From Zerene cesonia (Eukaryota > Arthropoda > Insecta > Lepidoptera > Pieridae), in the NCBI RefSeq assembly GCF_012273895.1, contig NW_024045132.1, positions 2,728,001 to 2,792,000 of the forward strand: a stretch of DNA of 64,000 nucleotides, given 5' to 3'. This document shows, piece after piece, positions 12,101 to 27,100 of the stretch. Within the stretch, counting starts at the first letter, position 1, and each line of letters opens with the position of its first letter. The notes below the pieces were generated by a model. The model saw nothing but the letters and a program-made list of their open reading frames with translations. It was not told the origin of the DNA and did no database searches. A program made the position numbers and the translations under genes.

Positions 12101-15100
12101 ATACAGATTATCACAGATTAAAAACATTACAGTTCTATTCGACATGTCATAATCACGTGACCACATGAGGTCACATAGACTTTCTCCACGCGACCTCGCC
12201 AACATACCTTTGCCTTTAAATGTGTTTATTATTTACTAAGTCAAATGTTAGTACGTTTGTGTTATCAATGTGTATTTTTATAAACAGGCGTTCCCAAAAA
12301 CGAAGGGGGTTTACGATTCGAATGTATTTTGTATTTATTGGTTTTATTTCTCAATAATTCCATGGCTTTGCAATCGTTTGACGTGATTCTTTTTTGTTTT
12401 ATGGGAAATTGTGCTTACTTAACAATAATTATTGATGTTATACACGTTTATAGACGCTATTAATTTCGTCGTGAAATGGGAGGAAATATTTAAGTATATC
12501 TTAGCTCAACTCTTTGTGAATCATATAGCGTCTAGTTTCCTACAATTAAACAACAAAACAACGTCAAAAATATGTATCTACAAATACATATGTTAATATA
12601 CATACAAATACATAAATTATATTATTATTATGCTCGTTGCTTCGGTTCGAAGAAGCCAATTTTCGTTTAATCACGTAGTATTTAGTAGTCTGTGGTTTAA
12701 CTGTGTTTTGAGTTGCAGCGCTATGCCATTTTAGGTTGGTACATAGTTTTTTTTTTTATATTTTACAATATCATGATTATGCGATTGTTTCGAAGGTTTA
12801 AACCAAGTCAATAGCGTAGCAAAACTTTATTCGCAACCTGCAAACAAGAATGAAATGGACTGTTTTACGTGGTTGAAGCAGGCCTCCGCCTCGCGCTCGT
12901 TGTACGTATTATTCTGTGGTTGAATTGCGTATATGAATATTAAAAATCTTCAACAGATGAATGGGCTATTATTTCATAATAATTCAATAAACGTTTCAAT
13001 GTAAAATTACAATGCCTGCATATAGAGCTTTTTCTGTGCATTAGATTGTTGTGACGTAATCGATGCCAGGGCCAACGTGAATCGTGACGTCACGACTTCC
13101 TCTTCGTCTCGAGTTATAGCCTGAGACCGAATCTTATCCCTATTAGTGGCGTAATTGTGTGTATTGTGTGTGATTAGCGGATGTCGTTGTTTTTTCTTTG
13201 TTTTTTTTAGAAGCGTTTTTTTACCATACCGTAAGAAAAGGTATTGTTAATTCGATTGAATTATAAAAAAATTAGCTGCGCCCCGCGGTTTCACCCGCGT
13301 AAGTTCGTATCCCGTATTAATATCGAGATAAAAAGTGGTCTATACGTCATTCCAGTTGTCCAGCTATCTATGTACCAAATTTCGTTGCAATCGGTTCAGT
13401 AGTTTTTGCGTGAAAGAGCAACAACCACACACACATCCTTACAAACTTTCGCATTTATAATATTAGTAGGATAAGTAGGATACCGGTATTTGTGAAGAAA
13501 TCCTTTATTTTTTATGTAGATATTGGATAACTAATAGATACTACAATGTTAAGCGATTCAATACTATAATGAATCATTGCATATTTTTAAAAGTAAAAGA
13601 AAAAGTGTATTAACAATGAAAAAGCACTTTTGTAAATTGCGTTTAAAAATGGTCACACCAGAACCGCGTGATATCGGACCCGCGACCCAACGTTTGATTT
13701 ACATAATATACGTCATTTTCTATTTGTTTGTAGGTAGACTGTATTGTACCGTTTAAAATAATTCTTTGCTCATTCAGTCTTTTAATTATTTAATTTCAAG
13801 CAGTTGTTTTTTTAAAAGGAATGATATTTTTCAACTGCAATTAATTGGAATTGTCCATTGTGCAACCTCTTTTTGGCAAAATTCGACGAAAGTTTGAAAA
13901 GTAATACTTATATATAAATATTTTTAAATAAGAGTACAATAAATTCGATAATCATAAACTGAATGAAAATATGCAGTTCTTAAGAGTATTCCTTGGTTGT
14001 GCGCATAGGCTTTAATAACTCCTTGGCCACACTACATTCTAAAAGAAGCTCGTAATTTTTTTTTTATGCACTTATTTCAGTCTTGCAACCGTTTAAAATA
14101 ACTATACAATACACATAGAGTTTAGTTTAGAAATTTTTGCTCCGTGGGGATATATTCACATAAAAATCTCATAAAAGTTAATGACTGAAATACTTGTACT
14201 GATATTTACATCCACTTTAGGAGACTAGCAGTCCACCACAATTTAGCCGAGATTCAACTAACAGCCAACAAAAACCTCTTCATAAAACAGTTTTCAGTAT
14301 AATTTGAAGTAAACTAACTATATGTAAATATTGAGAAAAATACTCAAGGTCAATTTGAAAGCAGAAAAGTATGTGTAGCGGAACCGTAACTAACATTTCG
14401 TGTGGAAAAATGTGACGGATCTAACTTAGATTAATTATCTGCGGTCGAACCTTGAGTAATCGAAGCACAAATAGCGTTTGTATTAAACGCAATATATGAA
14501 TATAATTGCTCATTATAATTTGTCAGAAGATGTTAAAATAGAGGAAGTTGATTGAATTTATTACTTGGTATTCATTGAGAATGAGTATCAGAATCTATAA
14601 AGATTCTAGAGGTACTTTTGAGTCTGATCGTGTTTAAAATTTATTAGAGCGGATTAGTTGCATAGGTTAGAATTAGAGTTCCGTACTCAAAGTGTAAATG
14701 GAATCCTCATGCTAAGATTGCGCCGTCCGTCCGGCTGTCAGTATCTCATGAACTGTGTTAATTACGATGTTGAAATTGTTCAGAGATTATTATATTTCTG
14801 ATGCCGCTATAACAACAAATAATAAAAACCAAGGTTAAGCATCGGTTAACACGGTCATAATTTGGATGGCTGACCAATTTTGTTTTTTGCACTTGCAATG
14901 TATGTAGCATTTATACAAGACCCTGAGTGTTGCGAGTCCGACTAGCACTTGGCCGATTATTTATAATTGCAGTTGCTGTTTAGATATTCAAGTATCCAAT
15001 TACGTATCGGGTTTTTTTCGAGTCGATTTATATAATTATTTTTATAGGTAGGTCGATTGGAATTGCTTGGGACCCGCCTAAGCACATAGCTATGTGACTA

Positions 15101-18100
15101 TACCCGTTGAAATTAAATGTTTATGTACTCATTTTAAATCTATGGACGGCTGATATCGTAATGTGGTAATGCATGTGAGGTTATAAATATTAAATATCAA
15201 TAAAGTAGAAGATATCAGAATTTACCTCCAGCACTCCGTTCATACAATTGTATTGGATTCTTTATCCTTCGACTTTGACCGTCAGTTTAAACTATAATTA
15301 TACACATTATAATACGAAATTTTGTTATAGGTGTGTAAGATTGGGTTATTTTATCTTTATTTTTATTGTACATATCTTATCTTATAATTTTCAGTTCCTA
15401 ATTGAGTGTAGGTAAGTAATCATATTTAGGAAGTCCTATTTTTCTACTTCTAAGAGCAAATGTTTGTTGGAGAAATATTCTTTAAATTTTCGTTATGAGT
15501 TCATTAAAACTTATTTTGCAATCAATAGAGTGAAAAAAGTTCAAGAAAAATATATATGGGTTCAAAACCACATGGAACGAAAAAATAAATTAGTTCAAAG
15601 ATGGCAGAATTTGATTTATTTTAATTTGTTTATATTTTAATTGAGTTAGTTCTCTCAACCTCCCCAGAACCTTAGTGCACCCCCAGAGGTCGTGAACCAC
15701 ACGTTGAATAGAATTAACCTTTATGAATTGAATACGCATCCAAGTTAAAACAATAAATAACTAGCTCATTCATTAATATTCATTAAAGAGGCGGACGTAA
15801 TTAACAACAAGATAAGTATAACAAACAAAAAGGTCACAAAGCAAACACATTACCAGGAACTAAATTTAACACAATACTACGAAACCTTGCGTTTAATAAC
15901 ACTAATTAATATATAAATCATGTGCGAGAGTTGGATTTGGATGTTCATTAAGTGCTATATTTCTAAAAGGAAGTGAAATAATTAAATGTTCAATTTTAGC
16001 TCCCGATGAATGATTGGCAGGGAAAGTTGCTTGAGCTAAATACAACTAACTTGGAATTATTTGCTGGCAAATAGGCTGAGATCATGGTACTTGTTCCAAT
16101 GAGTGCCGAATATCTTCTAGAGGATTTCTGCTATTTGCCACTTTGCTACCCGCAAGGGTACCGACACGTCTTTAACCGTATTATCGCGGGTTTAGATTTT
16201 TAAACTAAGTTTAAATTAGACAATTGAATATCTTTGTAAGTCATAATTGTTATTTTCTAGAGTGTAATAAATTTTTTTATGAAAAGCGTTATTGTAGTTA
16301 AATAAAAGATTATTGTAGTTAAACGTAAATTTATCTAGATGGAACACCTAAACCGATACGTGCTTTTATATATATTTAGCTTCAAAACATGACTCCATTC
16401 TGAAATAATAAAGCTTTGAAGTGCAGCCCAAAATAACAACAAATATTTTAAACACCCAATTGTATATTATATTTACGTAAATTATAATTAAATACGTTGC
16501 TGTGTGCCAAATTTCTATAATCGTATAATTAGGAACAATAAACACACTCGAGCGTATAATTGATATTTATTTTTAATTTCGATTCACCAATATGATATAA
16601 ACCTGTAATATAAATTCATCGACGAAGTTCACAACTGCTTTATACAAGTACCTTGTTCAATCAGACTATTACATTATGCATAACTAATATTATAAATGTA
16701 AAATATGAACGAACTCACTTGGGTGATAGGATACTTTTTATCCCGTTCAAATGTTCCCTTGGGATAAAACAGTAATCTTGATATCCGGGCGGAGCCGGGA
16801 CGAGCGTCTAGTTACCTATAAATATATGTAGACCTATAACGAAATTGTATATAATATATTGTTTCATGCTGTATACATAGCAATGGCAAAGCAACTGTTC
16901 CAAAGAATACAATATAATTATCTCTTATTCACTATATTCATAAAAGTGAATGAATCGAAGGGTATATGTTTAACGTGTCCTTGTAAAACAAACACAAATG
17001 ACCTTTGAGTCTGTCTAGTCTGAAAGGCGATTTGTTAAATATAATAAACCTTTTTAGGAAAAGCTAACCAATCTGGTTGGCTTACAAATTAGTTAGACGA
17101 AAATGGAAAAATCGCCTGTTAATTAACGTGGTTTAATACCAGCTCATTTAATTAGGCACATACGGTGGATTTAAGAATGTTATATTTTGTGCGAAACCAT
17201 CTGTACTTCTGTTTTCAATTGAGTTGATTAAATGTCTCGAGTTGGAGAGACCTTCGCTAAAATGACTTCAACCTTATTATAAAAATGTGCATTAAAATCA
17301 AAACAACGAAACTGTAGTATTTCTATACGCATGCGGCCAATTTTGTTTCTGTCACGTGAACGAGTGTTGAGGGTTAGCTGTCTCATAACAGAAGAATGTT
17401 GTAATAACAAGCACGTGATCGGGTAAAGGTGCTTTTAGGGGGCTCTCAACCATATTACACAAATGCCGTTCATTAAAAATTATTTCATATCAAATGATTC
17501 TTTACACTATCGCTTGTCTTGCTACAAAGTATGAAATTATGATACCGAGTTATGAAAATAAAACATTAATAATATTGCGATATAATATGTATATTTGCAA
17601 TACTTACACTCACACATTTTTTTATTATTTCGATGCAACTTCAATAATTCAATTGTTATAATTTATAACTTGGGTTTATCTGAAACAAATTAAAATTAAA
17701 TCATAGATATGTCTTATCTGAATGGGAGGATAGTATTGGTTATCTGTTACAGCGTGCATTAACCGGTATTGCATAGTACATCAGTTGTTATCATGTGTTA
17801 TGGAATAACTGATACACGCGAGGGAAATGTTGACCTACTCGATAATGTCGACCTTGAACTTCACGCTCTCATTTGTAGCTCATTTAAATTGGTGTTTTAG
17901 GGACGTCAGTCTGGACTAATTAAAAAAAAAAATAAAAAATTCATGTCATATCGTTACATATATTATCGGTATATGCTATTGAACAATTGAGTATCTTAAT
18001 TTTAAGCGATATTGTTGATGTGTTACTTTATAAATACATGATACTAGTTTTATTTACGTTCATAGTAATTTAAAATTTCATTTGTTGATTGACGCGTACG

Positions 18101-21100
18101 TTACGTACGTACGTTGTTCTCATATAAAAATAGATAATTCTGCAAATACTTGCTTGTACTATGACAAAATATGTCATTCAGTAACCGTAATGAGTTTAGA
18201 ATATAGTTCGTTCCACATTAAGTGCATTTACCTTAATTAGTGATTAAAAGTGTATTGAAATAAAGATCTTCGTCACATATATTTAGAGTAAAATTTAAGT
18301 ATCGAAGATAAATGGGTATAGGTGCCAAATACTGTTCCATTGAATGTCTTCTTCTGTGTTTCTATAGCCCGTTTTTTAACTTCGTATAAAAAAGAATATA
18401 GAGCTACTAGCTGCGCCCCGCGGTTTCACCCGCGTAAGTTCGTATCCCGTATTAATATCAAGTTGTCAAGATAAAAAGTTGTCTATATGTCATTCGAGTT
18501 GTCCAGCTATCTACGTACCAAATGTCGTTGCAATCGGTTCAGTAGTTTTTGCGTGAAAGAGCCAAATTTAAATAGAAATATTTGTTTTTTTTTCTCTATT
18601 TTCGTTCTCAACTTTTTCGTGGTTTCTCTTCAATATACTGGTCTTTATTATCTTTTTATTAACAACACCAATTGTCGCAGTCACAAGTGTATTAAGTTTT
18701 ACTTCTGTTATAAACAAATTGAACATCTTCCTATAAAATTAGCGTTATCCTTGTAATCGAATGATACTATTAACTTAGTAATTCCTTGTTTGACGCGAGT
18801 ACTACAACATTTAGAAATTTAACGGTCTTTAAACGCGATCTGTCACAAACATAGTTCAATTCATTTAACGATCATAAGTTGTGATTATTTGACGTATGAT
18901 GTTAAATACTTGAAGTTTGTTATTAAATGTCGTTAGTGAGGTATTTGATTTGATTATGTTTTGTGTCAAATAATTAATTTACAATGTAATTAATTCACAA
19001 TACTTAAGCCTATACTGTATAATACTCGCGGCTTATATCTTGTGATTTTTCTTTTTGTTCTTGTTGTTTCTTGCCAATTAGCAAATTCATTTTAAATGTT
19101 TTCATAAAATCACTAAAATACAATTTTGTGTCAAAATTCAAACTTATTACCTATGCATATATGCAATATTATTATACGTTAACGTGATAGCTGCCTACTT
19201 ATTAAATTAACATAAGTATTTGAGATTAAATGATTATTCAATTTATTTATTATTCTATTGCTAACTGCATCCTCTGAACGCATTTCAATAACATTGTTAT
19301 AAATAATTAATAATGGTAAATGCCATTTATAATCTTGTTGCTAACACCATAAATATAAAGATCGTGTTAATAAAAATAAATAAAAAGTTAACAAATGTTT
19401 GCTCGTGCATGCGCATTGAAATATGCACATGCATACGCATAAAGAATTGTAAAGAAAACTAGTTATATACGAGTAGGTTTGAGTTTAAAACTAAAACAAG
19501 TCCTAGGGTAGTATTATATGTATAATCATTAGGTACCACCGCAGTCATATAAACGTTATATATCTTTAACTTTAAGTTACTTCAGAAATTAAACAGTCTC
19601 CCTGTGACCACGCTCGCTGTAAAGTGTTCGAAACGTCGGGTTAATAATATAATGAATAAATTGCGTTTAAAATCCGTTAAAAAGTTTTTAATTTCTAAAT
19701 GTATAATACTCGCGTAAAATCAAACACAAGTTACTTCATTTCATATTGAAAACTAAGCATGATGGACACGAAATTTTAGGTTATTAAGATTGAGCCATGT
19801 CATAATATAAACTCTGAAGCATACACGTTTCACTTTCATAGAGGCATTTTTTATATTTCTCAAGCTTTAATATAAATTCATACGAATATACATAGGACAC
19901 ATAGACTTTTTATTTATTAATATTTGGCTGATGTATACCATCTGTTATATCTGAGTTAAAGAAACTCGTTTAGTCTAATATTCTCAAAGAGTCGTCTGCT
20001 CTCCATTGCTACCAGTTTATGCGGAAGTCATTTCCTGCCTTTGTAATTTACTTTCATATATTTCTTATTATTGAGTGATTCGATTCGTTAAAGAGAATCT
20101 ATTAAGTATTCATTTGATTGCATTAACCGGTAAGGTATCGTTGCCAAAGGCTTTATTCATGAGGAATATGAAGGCAATATGATAAATCTAGTTGAAACAG
20201 ATTTCATGTATACCATATGTTGTAAATACATTATTTTCCTTCTCTTTATTACACATACATACTTCATTATATGTTCTCCTTATAGACAAACGAAAAAAAA
20301 GTCTTCTGGATGATTGTTGAGGGGTATTATAAAAAGACTTACTTTTCCCAATTCTGTGTAAAGTTAATCCAAGCTCATTTAGTTTCGTGTGTGCTATTGG
20401 ATTCGATCACACTGATGTTTTTTATAAAAACAAATGAACTTACTCGTGTTAAGCGTAATGTTTTATGAAGTTATGGGACTACAGAATACACATCTACTTG
20501 GTAGATTATTTCGTAAAAAGAAGTGGATTTCTCGCTAACTTTTTTAGGATTAGTGATATATTGTTAATTTGTGTGTATTGTATTGTTGGTATAATGTTGG
20601 ATTTTCTTCAATATACTCGGGGCAATCATATAAAATACAGTCGCGATGAACAGGAAAACAGTTATATCCATCAACTCGTATGGGGCTCACCCTACGTAAT
20701 GACACGGAAAGGAAACCCGTCACGATTCGTGACTTGCGCATATTTGAGATAACCGTGCACTTCTCAATAAGTGGCGAATATTATATCCTTGTTATTATGA
20801 AGCACTTGTAGATAATACATCTGTTTATTCGAAACATCTTGTTATATAATCCTGCTAATATTATAAATGCGAAAGTTTGTAAGGATGTGTGTGTGTTTGT
20901 TGTCCTTTCACGCAAAAACTACTGAACCGATTGCAATGAAGTTTGGTACATAGACAGCTGGACAACTGGAATAACATATAGGCAACTTTTTATCCCAATA
21001 TTACTACGGGATACGGACTTACGCGGGTGAAACCGCTGGGCGCAGCTAGTTCTCAATAAGTGTATTAAATACTTTAAACTTACTCATCAGTTTACTGGTT

Positions 21101-24100
21101 GAGAATATTGTTATCTCACTCTATGTTAATGTCTCGGTCTGGCTCAATATATTTACGAATTGAATATTTTAACATGATAAATTACTGGCGGGAATACGGT
21201 CAGGCGCGTCCCTACAAATACCGGTTAGCTGTCCGCTGGTGTTGCGCAAAATTACCACGTTACGGTTTTGCTTTGACTAGTGTTGTGCCACGGATCTTTT
21301 AAAAAGGTTATTTAATATGTACGTATATTATAGCATATATATCGAAGAAGATATAATACTATAATTTAACAACGTTTAAATAATGCCGTTCTGGCCTACA
21401 TGCCAATAAACAATTGAATATGTGTAATAATTTTGCCAGCATGCATTAAACACCCTGTAGAAGTAGTTAAGTAGGTACACTAACCCGACACTGCGCAGTA
21501 CAAGATTACACTGCTCCAGCTGTTGCCAGTTGCCACACTTCTCTCCCACAGGTTACTGCATGAATATATAATATGGTGATCTATTTTGTTTTCATTTATG
21601 AACTAATAAATTTGTATGAAAATTTAATATATTTTTTATATTGATGAATAGAGTTTTATAGATTCGACGTAGATACATTTTGAAATTACATATACATGCA
21701 ACACAAATATTTTTAACGCTATAATCGTCGTCTGCACCCAGTATATCAATATTTGTTATTTCTTGTTTTACTCCTTGCTGACTATCTTATTTTTTTTTAA
21801 TATATCTTTAACTGTCTGAGATAGTTCGGAGGTTCAACTGAGAGTTATTTTATTTTTATATTATTTATTATAGACACTATTTGATTGATCGTAACATATA
21901 GCTTATATTGTTCGTATCATCTTCTTTTTTAGAAACGTCACGTTTTTTAATTTATTTCCTAAACATAGGTACATAAAAATAAATACATTGATCTTCCACT
22001 AAAACAAGTCTTAGCATTCTCAGTCTTAGCTCATATGTAACAGACATATCTGTACTCGTCTATATATAAATAGTAGTATTATATAATATGATATGTACCA
22101 ATGTTAGCAATCGTAGGTAAAAATACCTGGCGTCTGTTTATATCTAAGTGTGAAGCGTCGCGTGATTAGATTTGACGCGAAAATCATTGGTACATACTTT
22201 ATCTTCTGCCAATGTAATATATAAGCACAGACTACCTATATTGGGTAGCCATATTGAAGTCATATTTATATAATCTTTGGTGACTTGTATCTATGAACAG
22301 TTTATTTAATTAAAATATTATATTATACTTGTATTACGCAAAATTAATATATCTTAGATAAAAATGTAAACGCTCAATTAAGCTACGTACTTATAATGTT
22401 AATTAATGTAGTTAAATAATTAATTTTACATTATTATGTATCGTTGAATTTATTTAATTCATTGTTATCAGTGCAAGTAATTAACAAGCAACTAAGAGGC
22501 GGTATAGTTTCGTTGATATTTTATCTCAAACAAAACTTGAAAGCAAGAAACTGAAGTCCAAAGCAATATAAAAAACATAATGGCATCTTTTGTTTTATGT
22601 AGGTACCTGAGTAAAATAAAAATAAACATATATAAACAAGATAGGAAATGGATTTTTAAATATTATGGTCTTCTATATGTCACGCGTCTCGTTTTATGCA
22701 AATAATAAATGCTGTTTTTTTTTGTAAGATTTAATCGAAATACCAATGGTCTGTTGCTACGGTAGTATAATGGATTCATGTATTCAAAAATGTGTTTTGA
22801 AACGTGACTCTGCGCTCTGTTATTGCATAGTTTTTTTTTTATTATCCACGACAACGATATTCCATAACTGGAGGTAAATAAATAATTAATACATTCTTCT
22901 TGCAGTATTTATTTATCTTATAAACAAACTAGCTTTTCCCCTGCGGCTTCGCTCGCGTAGTAAAAGAAAATTCCCATAGAAATGTGATGCTGCACCGCTT
23001 TCTAGTCTCCGAATTAACTCCCAATACAAAATTTCTGTCATGAAATCGCTCCTCTCCGACGTGTAAGAAGGACAAAGAAACAAACACACGCATTTATAAT
23101 CTTAGTATGGACATGTATGTAGTGTTTTTTTATCGTTAAAGTGATTGACCACTGTTTCACCTGATAGTAAGCGATAACAGGGCCTAAGTATATGTCTGAT
23201 TACGTTATTTTTATTTTTATTATATTGCTAATATTGAGCATATCTCGAAGTGCGAATCACGAGGCAATTTTGACAATACTCTCGCATCTTTTTTTATTGC
23301 TTTATGATTATTTTATAATTGGTCATGTAAGGGGCTTCGGCCTAGCTGAGTAAGAAAGAATATACTGTTAGTTAGTACTAACAGTAGTATAACTGTTACT
23401 AAAAGTAGTAGTCTAATGACTAGCAGTGTCTTCTACTGATTGATTAATTGCATCATAATATTTGAGTAGACTTTAATCGGGAGGGATATACACCTACTCT
23501 TAAGTTATCCCATTGTTCAACTGGTAACAGTTGAGATCGACAGTAGTGGTCAAATATACGATAGGTAAGGTATTATAACTAGCTTTTGCCCACGAAATCC
23601 TACGTTTTGCATTCTCGAAACGTATTGTACACGTTTGCAACTGATATAAGGAGCGTATTTTTTATTTTTGCTTTGTCATGTCGCGTTTTTTAACACGTGA
23701 CATTCACGCTGTTGAATATGATTTTTTTTTTGGTCTTTTGTATATATAACTTAATGTCCTGCATACGTACAGAATTTTTGTTAATTTTATTTCTTTTAGG
23801 ATTTTATTGGAATTAAAACAATTAGCATTAAACAATTAGTTTTAACAAGTATCGCATCTCTAACTGATCCCCCAAAAAGTCGCGTTCGCCACGACATATA
23901 TTGTTGTTCTGTCGTGCATCGTGTTATGAAGGTACCTACAATAAAACTAAAGATATTAAGGTAAAATCGAAAAACGTTGTATGTGATATGAAAGTTTGCG
24001 TGTATGCGGGTGTATGCGGGTTTCATTGTTATTATAACAAGAGATGTCAGAGCGGTCGTTATTTAATAACTTTAGACATTTCTAAGAACTCTACATTTCC

Positions 24101-27100
24101 AACTAACTATTTATATAATGTCATCCGTATGAATGTAACGATCATATTCAATTATTATTGCAATAATTTTAAAGGTATAAATATTATATAAAGGTACAAA
24201 AATTAGTTAACTATAAGTTGACATGTAACGTTAGGGTAAAATGGCCTCGCCTATTAGTATTTTCAGTTTTAACTACGTTAAATAATCATTAAAATCGCTA
24301 ATTAAAATTAAATTGCCAAGTATCTATTTTAAAGATAAATCGATTGTATATCGGTAATGACTATCGATAAACGTATGCGGACCTAATATGACTACAACGA
24401 TCAAAGGAGTTGAAATCAAACCATCTAAGCTAGGTAACAATCGCAACCCATAATCTAATAAAGTAAATAATTGAAGTCGAAAATATAAAAGCATATATCA
24501 AAATGAAAAAAAAATCATCTATAGATATCATTATCAGCCCATATGTATGTTCCCACTGCTGGGACACAGGCCTCCTATTCTTATCAGTTCAGGCCTTATT
24601 AGTTCTTTATTAGGCTCTTATTAGTTCAGGCCTTAATCCATCACGCTGGCCAAGTGCGGGTTGGCAGATGTCACATGTCGGCCAACTTTTGATTCTTGGA
24701 CATGCCGGTTTCCTCAAGATGTTTTCCTTCACCGTTTGAGCAGTGGTGATGTCATCCACATGCGCAGATAAATTGAAAAATAAATTTATTTCATAGCTCA
24801 TCTCTTGTATATTATGCTAATATCAATTAAATGTACGCACGTAACATCTGGTGAACCTGACTGTTACATTGTAAATTTTTAACGTTCGATCATTGAAGAT
24901 TGACGAGTCATTGGTTTATCTTGTTCTTCCTAATAAGTATTACTTCATAGCAAGTTTACATTGTTCGCTATTGGAATATTTTTTGTTACAAATGTATAAT
25001 TAATCAATTAATTGATAAATGGAAAAACAAGGTAGTAAATTGTATTCCAACGATTCTGCATAAGTTCAGTGGTTAGTACAAGCACACTTTAAAAATATAA
25101 ATATGTAAAAACAATTCAAATTCTTACACATAAGATTTCTTATCCATTTAAAGTATTTAAGTACTACCGAGATCAATAGGCTAGAAGCTCCATAGGTAGT
25201 TAGCTAATCCTCTTTTAATGTTCTAATTTTAATCGCTAATTTATGAAAAAAAGTCTCCTTTTTTCAATCAATACCAATATTAGGTAGGCAATAAGTCTGA
25301 TGACTCTGTAGTAAAGCTAACAAGATGTGAATGTAAACACTGACCGTTACTGGTTTACCACTGGTTGAATATTCTGCCAGTATCCTTTGTATGCAATATT
25401 TCTACCATCAATCACTCGTTGCGATTTTCTTGAAATATTGTAACTTAGGAATTTTTGTCTCGATTAGTTGGTCTCACTAGACTTCTACAGAAGTCCCGTT
25501 CTTATGTTTGCTACGCCCCTGAACTTTAAGGTAATTTCGTTTGAAAACATCAATTGTTTGCTAATATCGTCAATTTGGGAGATAATATGTTATGCATATC
25601 GCCTGACTGCGTTGGAATATCCATCAAGATTATTTTACTTGACTTGGTTCCATTGTGATTGTCGCTCAACACGTGTTACGTTTCTATAATAATATGTATT
25701 CGCGATTCACCTGATATCACCAGCGAGTGACCTAACATGTAGCTTTTATTGATAACATTCGGATCGTGCGCAAGATAGCGTTTTGTTTTTCGCAAAGCGT
25801 GATAAAAGCGGAATCTTTCACGGCGGCACTCGAATTTGGCTATTTATTAATTCGATAAACTTAGACATTAGGTCGTTTGATTAGGTAGAAACACAAAGAG
25901 AAAAACAAGATATCGCCATTGATAGTGCTGTTGCCAATTTAGATACATTCTCTGATGATAGAACATATTTCTTTTGTGTTCGTCCGTAGTTGCTTGGTAA
26001 CGTGATGTATGGGTCTGCCAAATAAATATACACACAAACATAATTTTATTAACGTTGTGTGGTAATTATTAAAAGTATTTTGAATATTCTTCAAAATGAG
26101 ACGTCAATGCTGAAGATATTATTGGTTCACTTTCCTTTACCAGTATTTTATGACAAATTACAATGCAATACAGATTGGGTTTGGGTTTTTCGGCAATCAC
26201 TTTTAAACTCCCTTTTCCTTAATAGTTTAGTTTTGCTAATGGTGTTTTGTTTGTCCCTCGTTATGTAAATGTTTATTTAAACTGATAATAGTGTTGATTT
26301 AATGTGTGTAGTTTTTTTTTATTTTTGTACATTTTTTTTTTTATATCCGATTTATATGAAAATTTTACATATATTGAAACATATAGAGGAGATAGAGCTT
26401 TATTTCCTTTTTTATTTATAAGTAATCACGATGTGCACAGATATATTGAGAATCATTTTTATTCGCACGATGGTGGCAATTAGGACCTAGCTAGTCTCTT
26501 CCCTCTCTTCCTTCACCTTTATTTTAGAAAGTTATGAATATATAATTTTTATTGAATTTTTTTAGTCTATGTTATGGTGCTAATTGATAAACCTGCCATA
26601 AAATATACTCGTGAAGCTGAAGAGTTTGTTGTGAGAGTTTTTTTGTGCAGAGATAGTTTGGGAACTGAGGAAGGACATAGGATAGGTTATATCCCGGAAA
26701 GCCCATGGGAGAAACCGCGGGCGATATGCTAGTAACTTATATGGGAACTGTTATACCTAACAGAATCAGTTTTGTCAATGTCATTAATTAGATTTAAAAC
26801 CTCAACACAACAATGTTGCATCGTTCATTTTAGCGGACATTTGTAAAAGTTGTTGGCCTTACCATAAACAGATCGTGAGGTGAGGTAGTTTTTAATGGAG
26901 TATATCACCTCATTCTAAGCAGTTTAACCTAAAGGGATGATATTTATGGGCTTATGTTTGGCCTTAATTATCATATTGTAATCCAGTTAATTTTGACTCA
27001 TATTCACAGTATTATATCAGAGTCATGGCAAATTCCGGGGATTAAACTAGCTAATTGGATGCTCCTTCTCGTTAAGACTATGTCGTAACTGATCTAGATT

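Larger units (their letters stand above)
9880..18400. other. CDC40 long intron, second part
   Basis: A GC-rich hairpin patch at 9881-9960, a CRE-type TGACGTCA at 13085-13092 in a relatively CpG-rich patch, a Helitron at 13272-13471, an interspersed repeat at 14700-14960 and a Helitron-like element at 16682-16811. No exon-like ORF in either strand. Confidence 0.5.
18563..24525. other. CDC40 long intron, third part
   Basis: Repeat with GTTCGAAACGTCG at 19594-19730, a Helitron at 20850-21049 and a Helitron-like copy at 22929-23111. Small open frames (e.g. 20465-20752, 23901-24191) lack splice, codon or family support. Otherwise AT-rich with nothing recognised. Confidence 0.5.
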
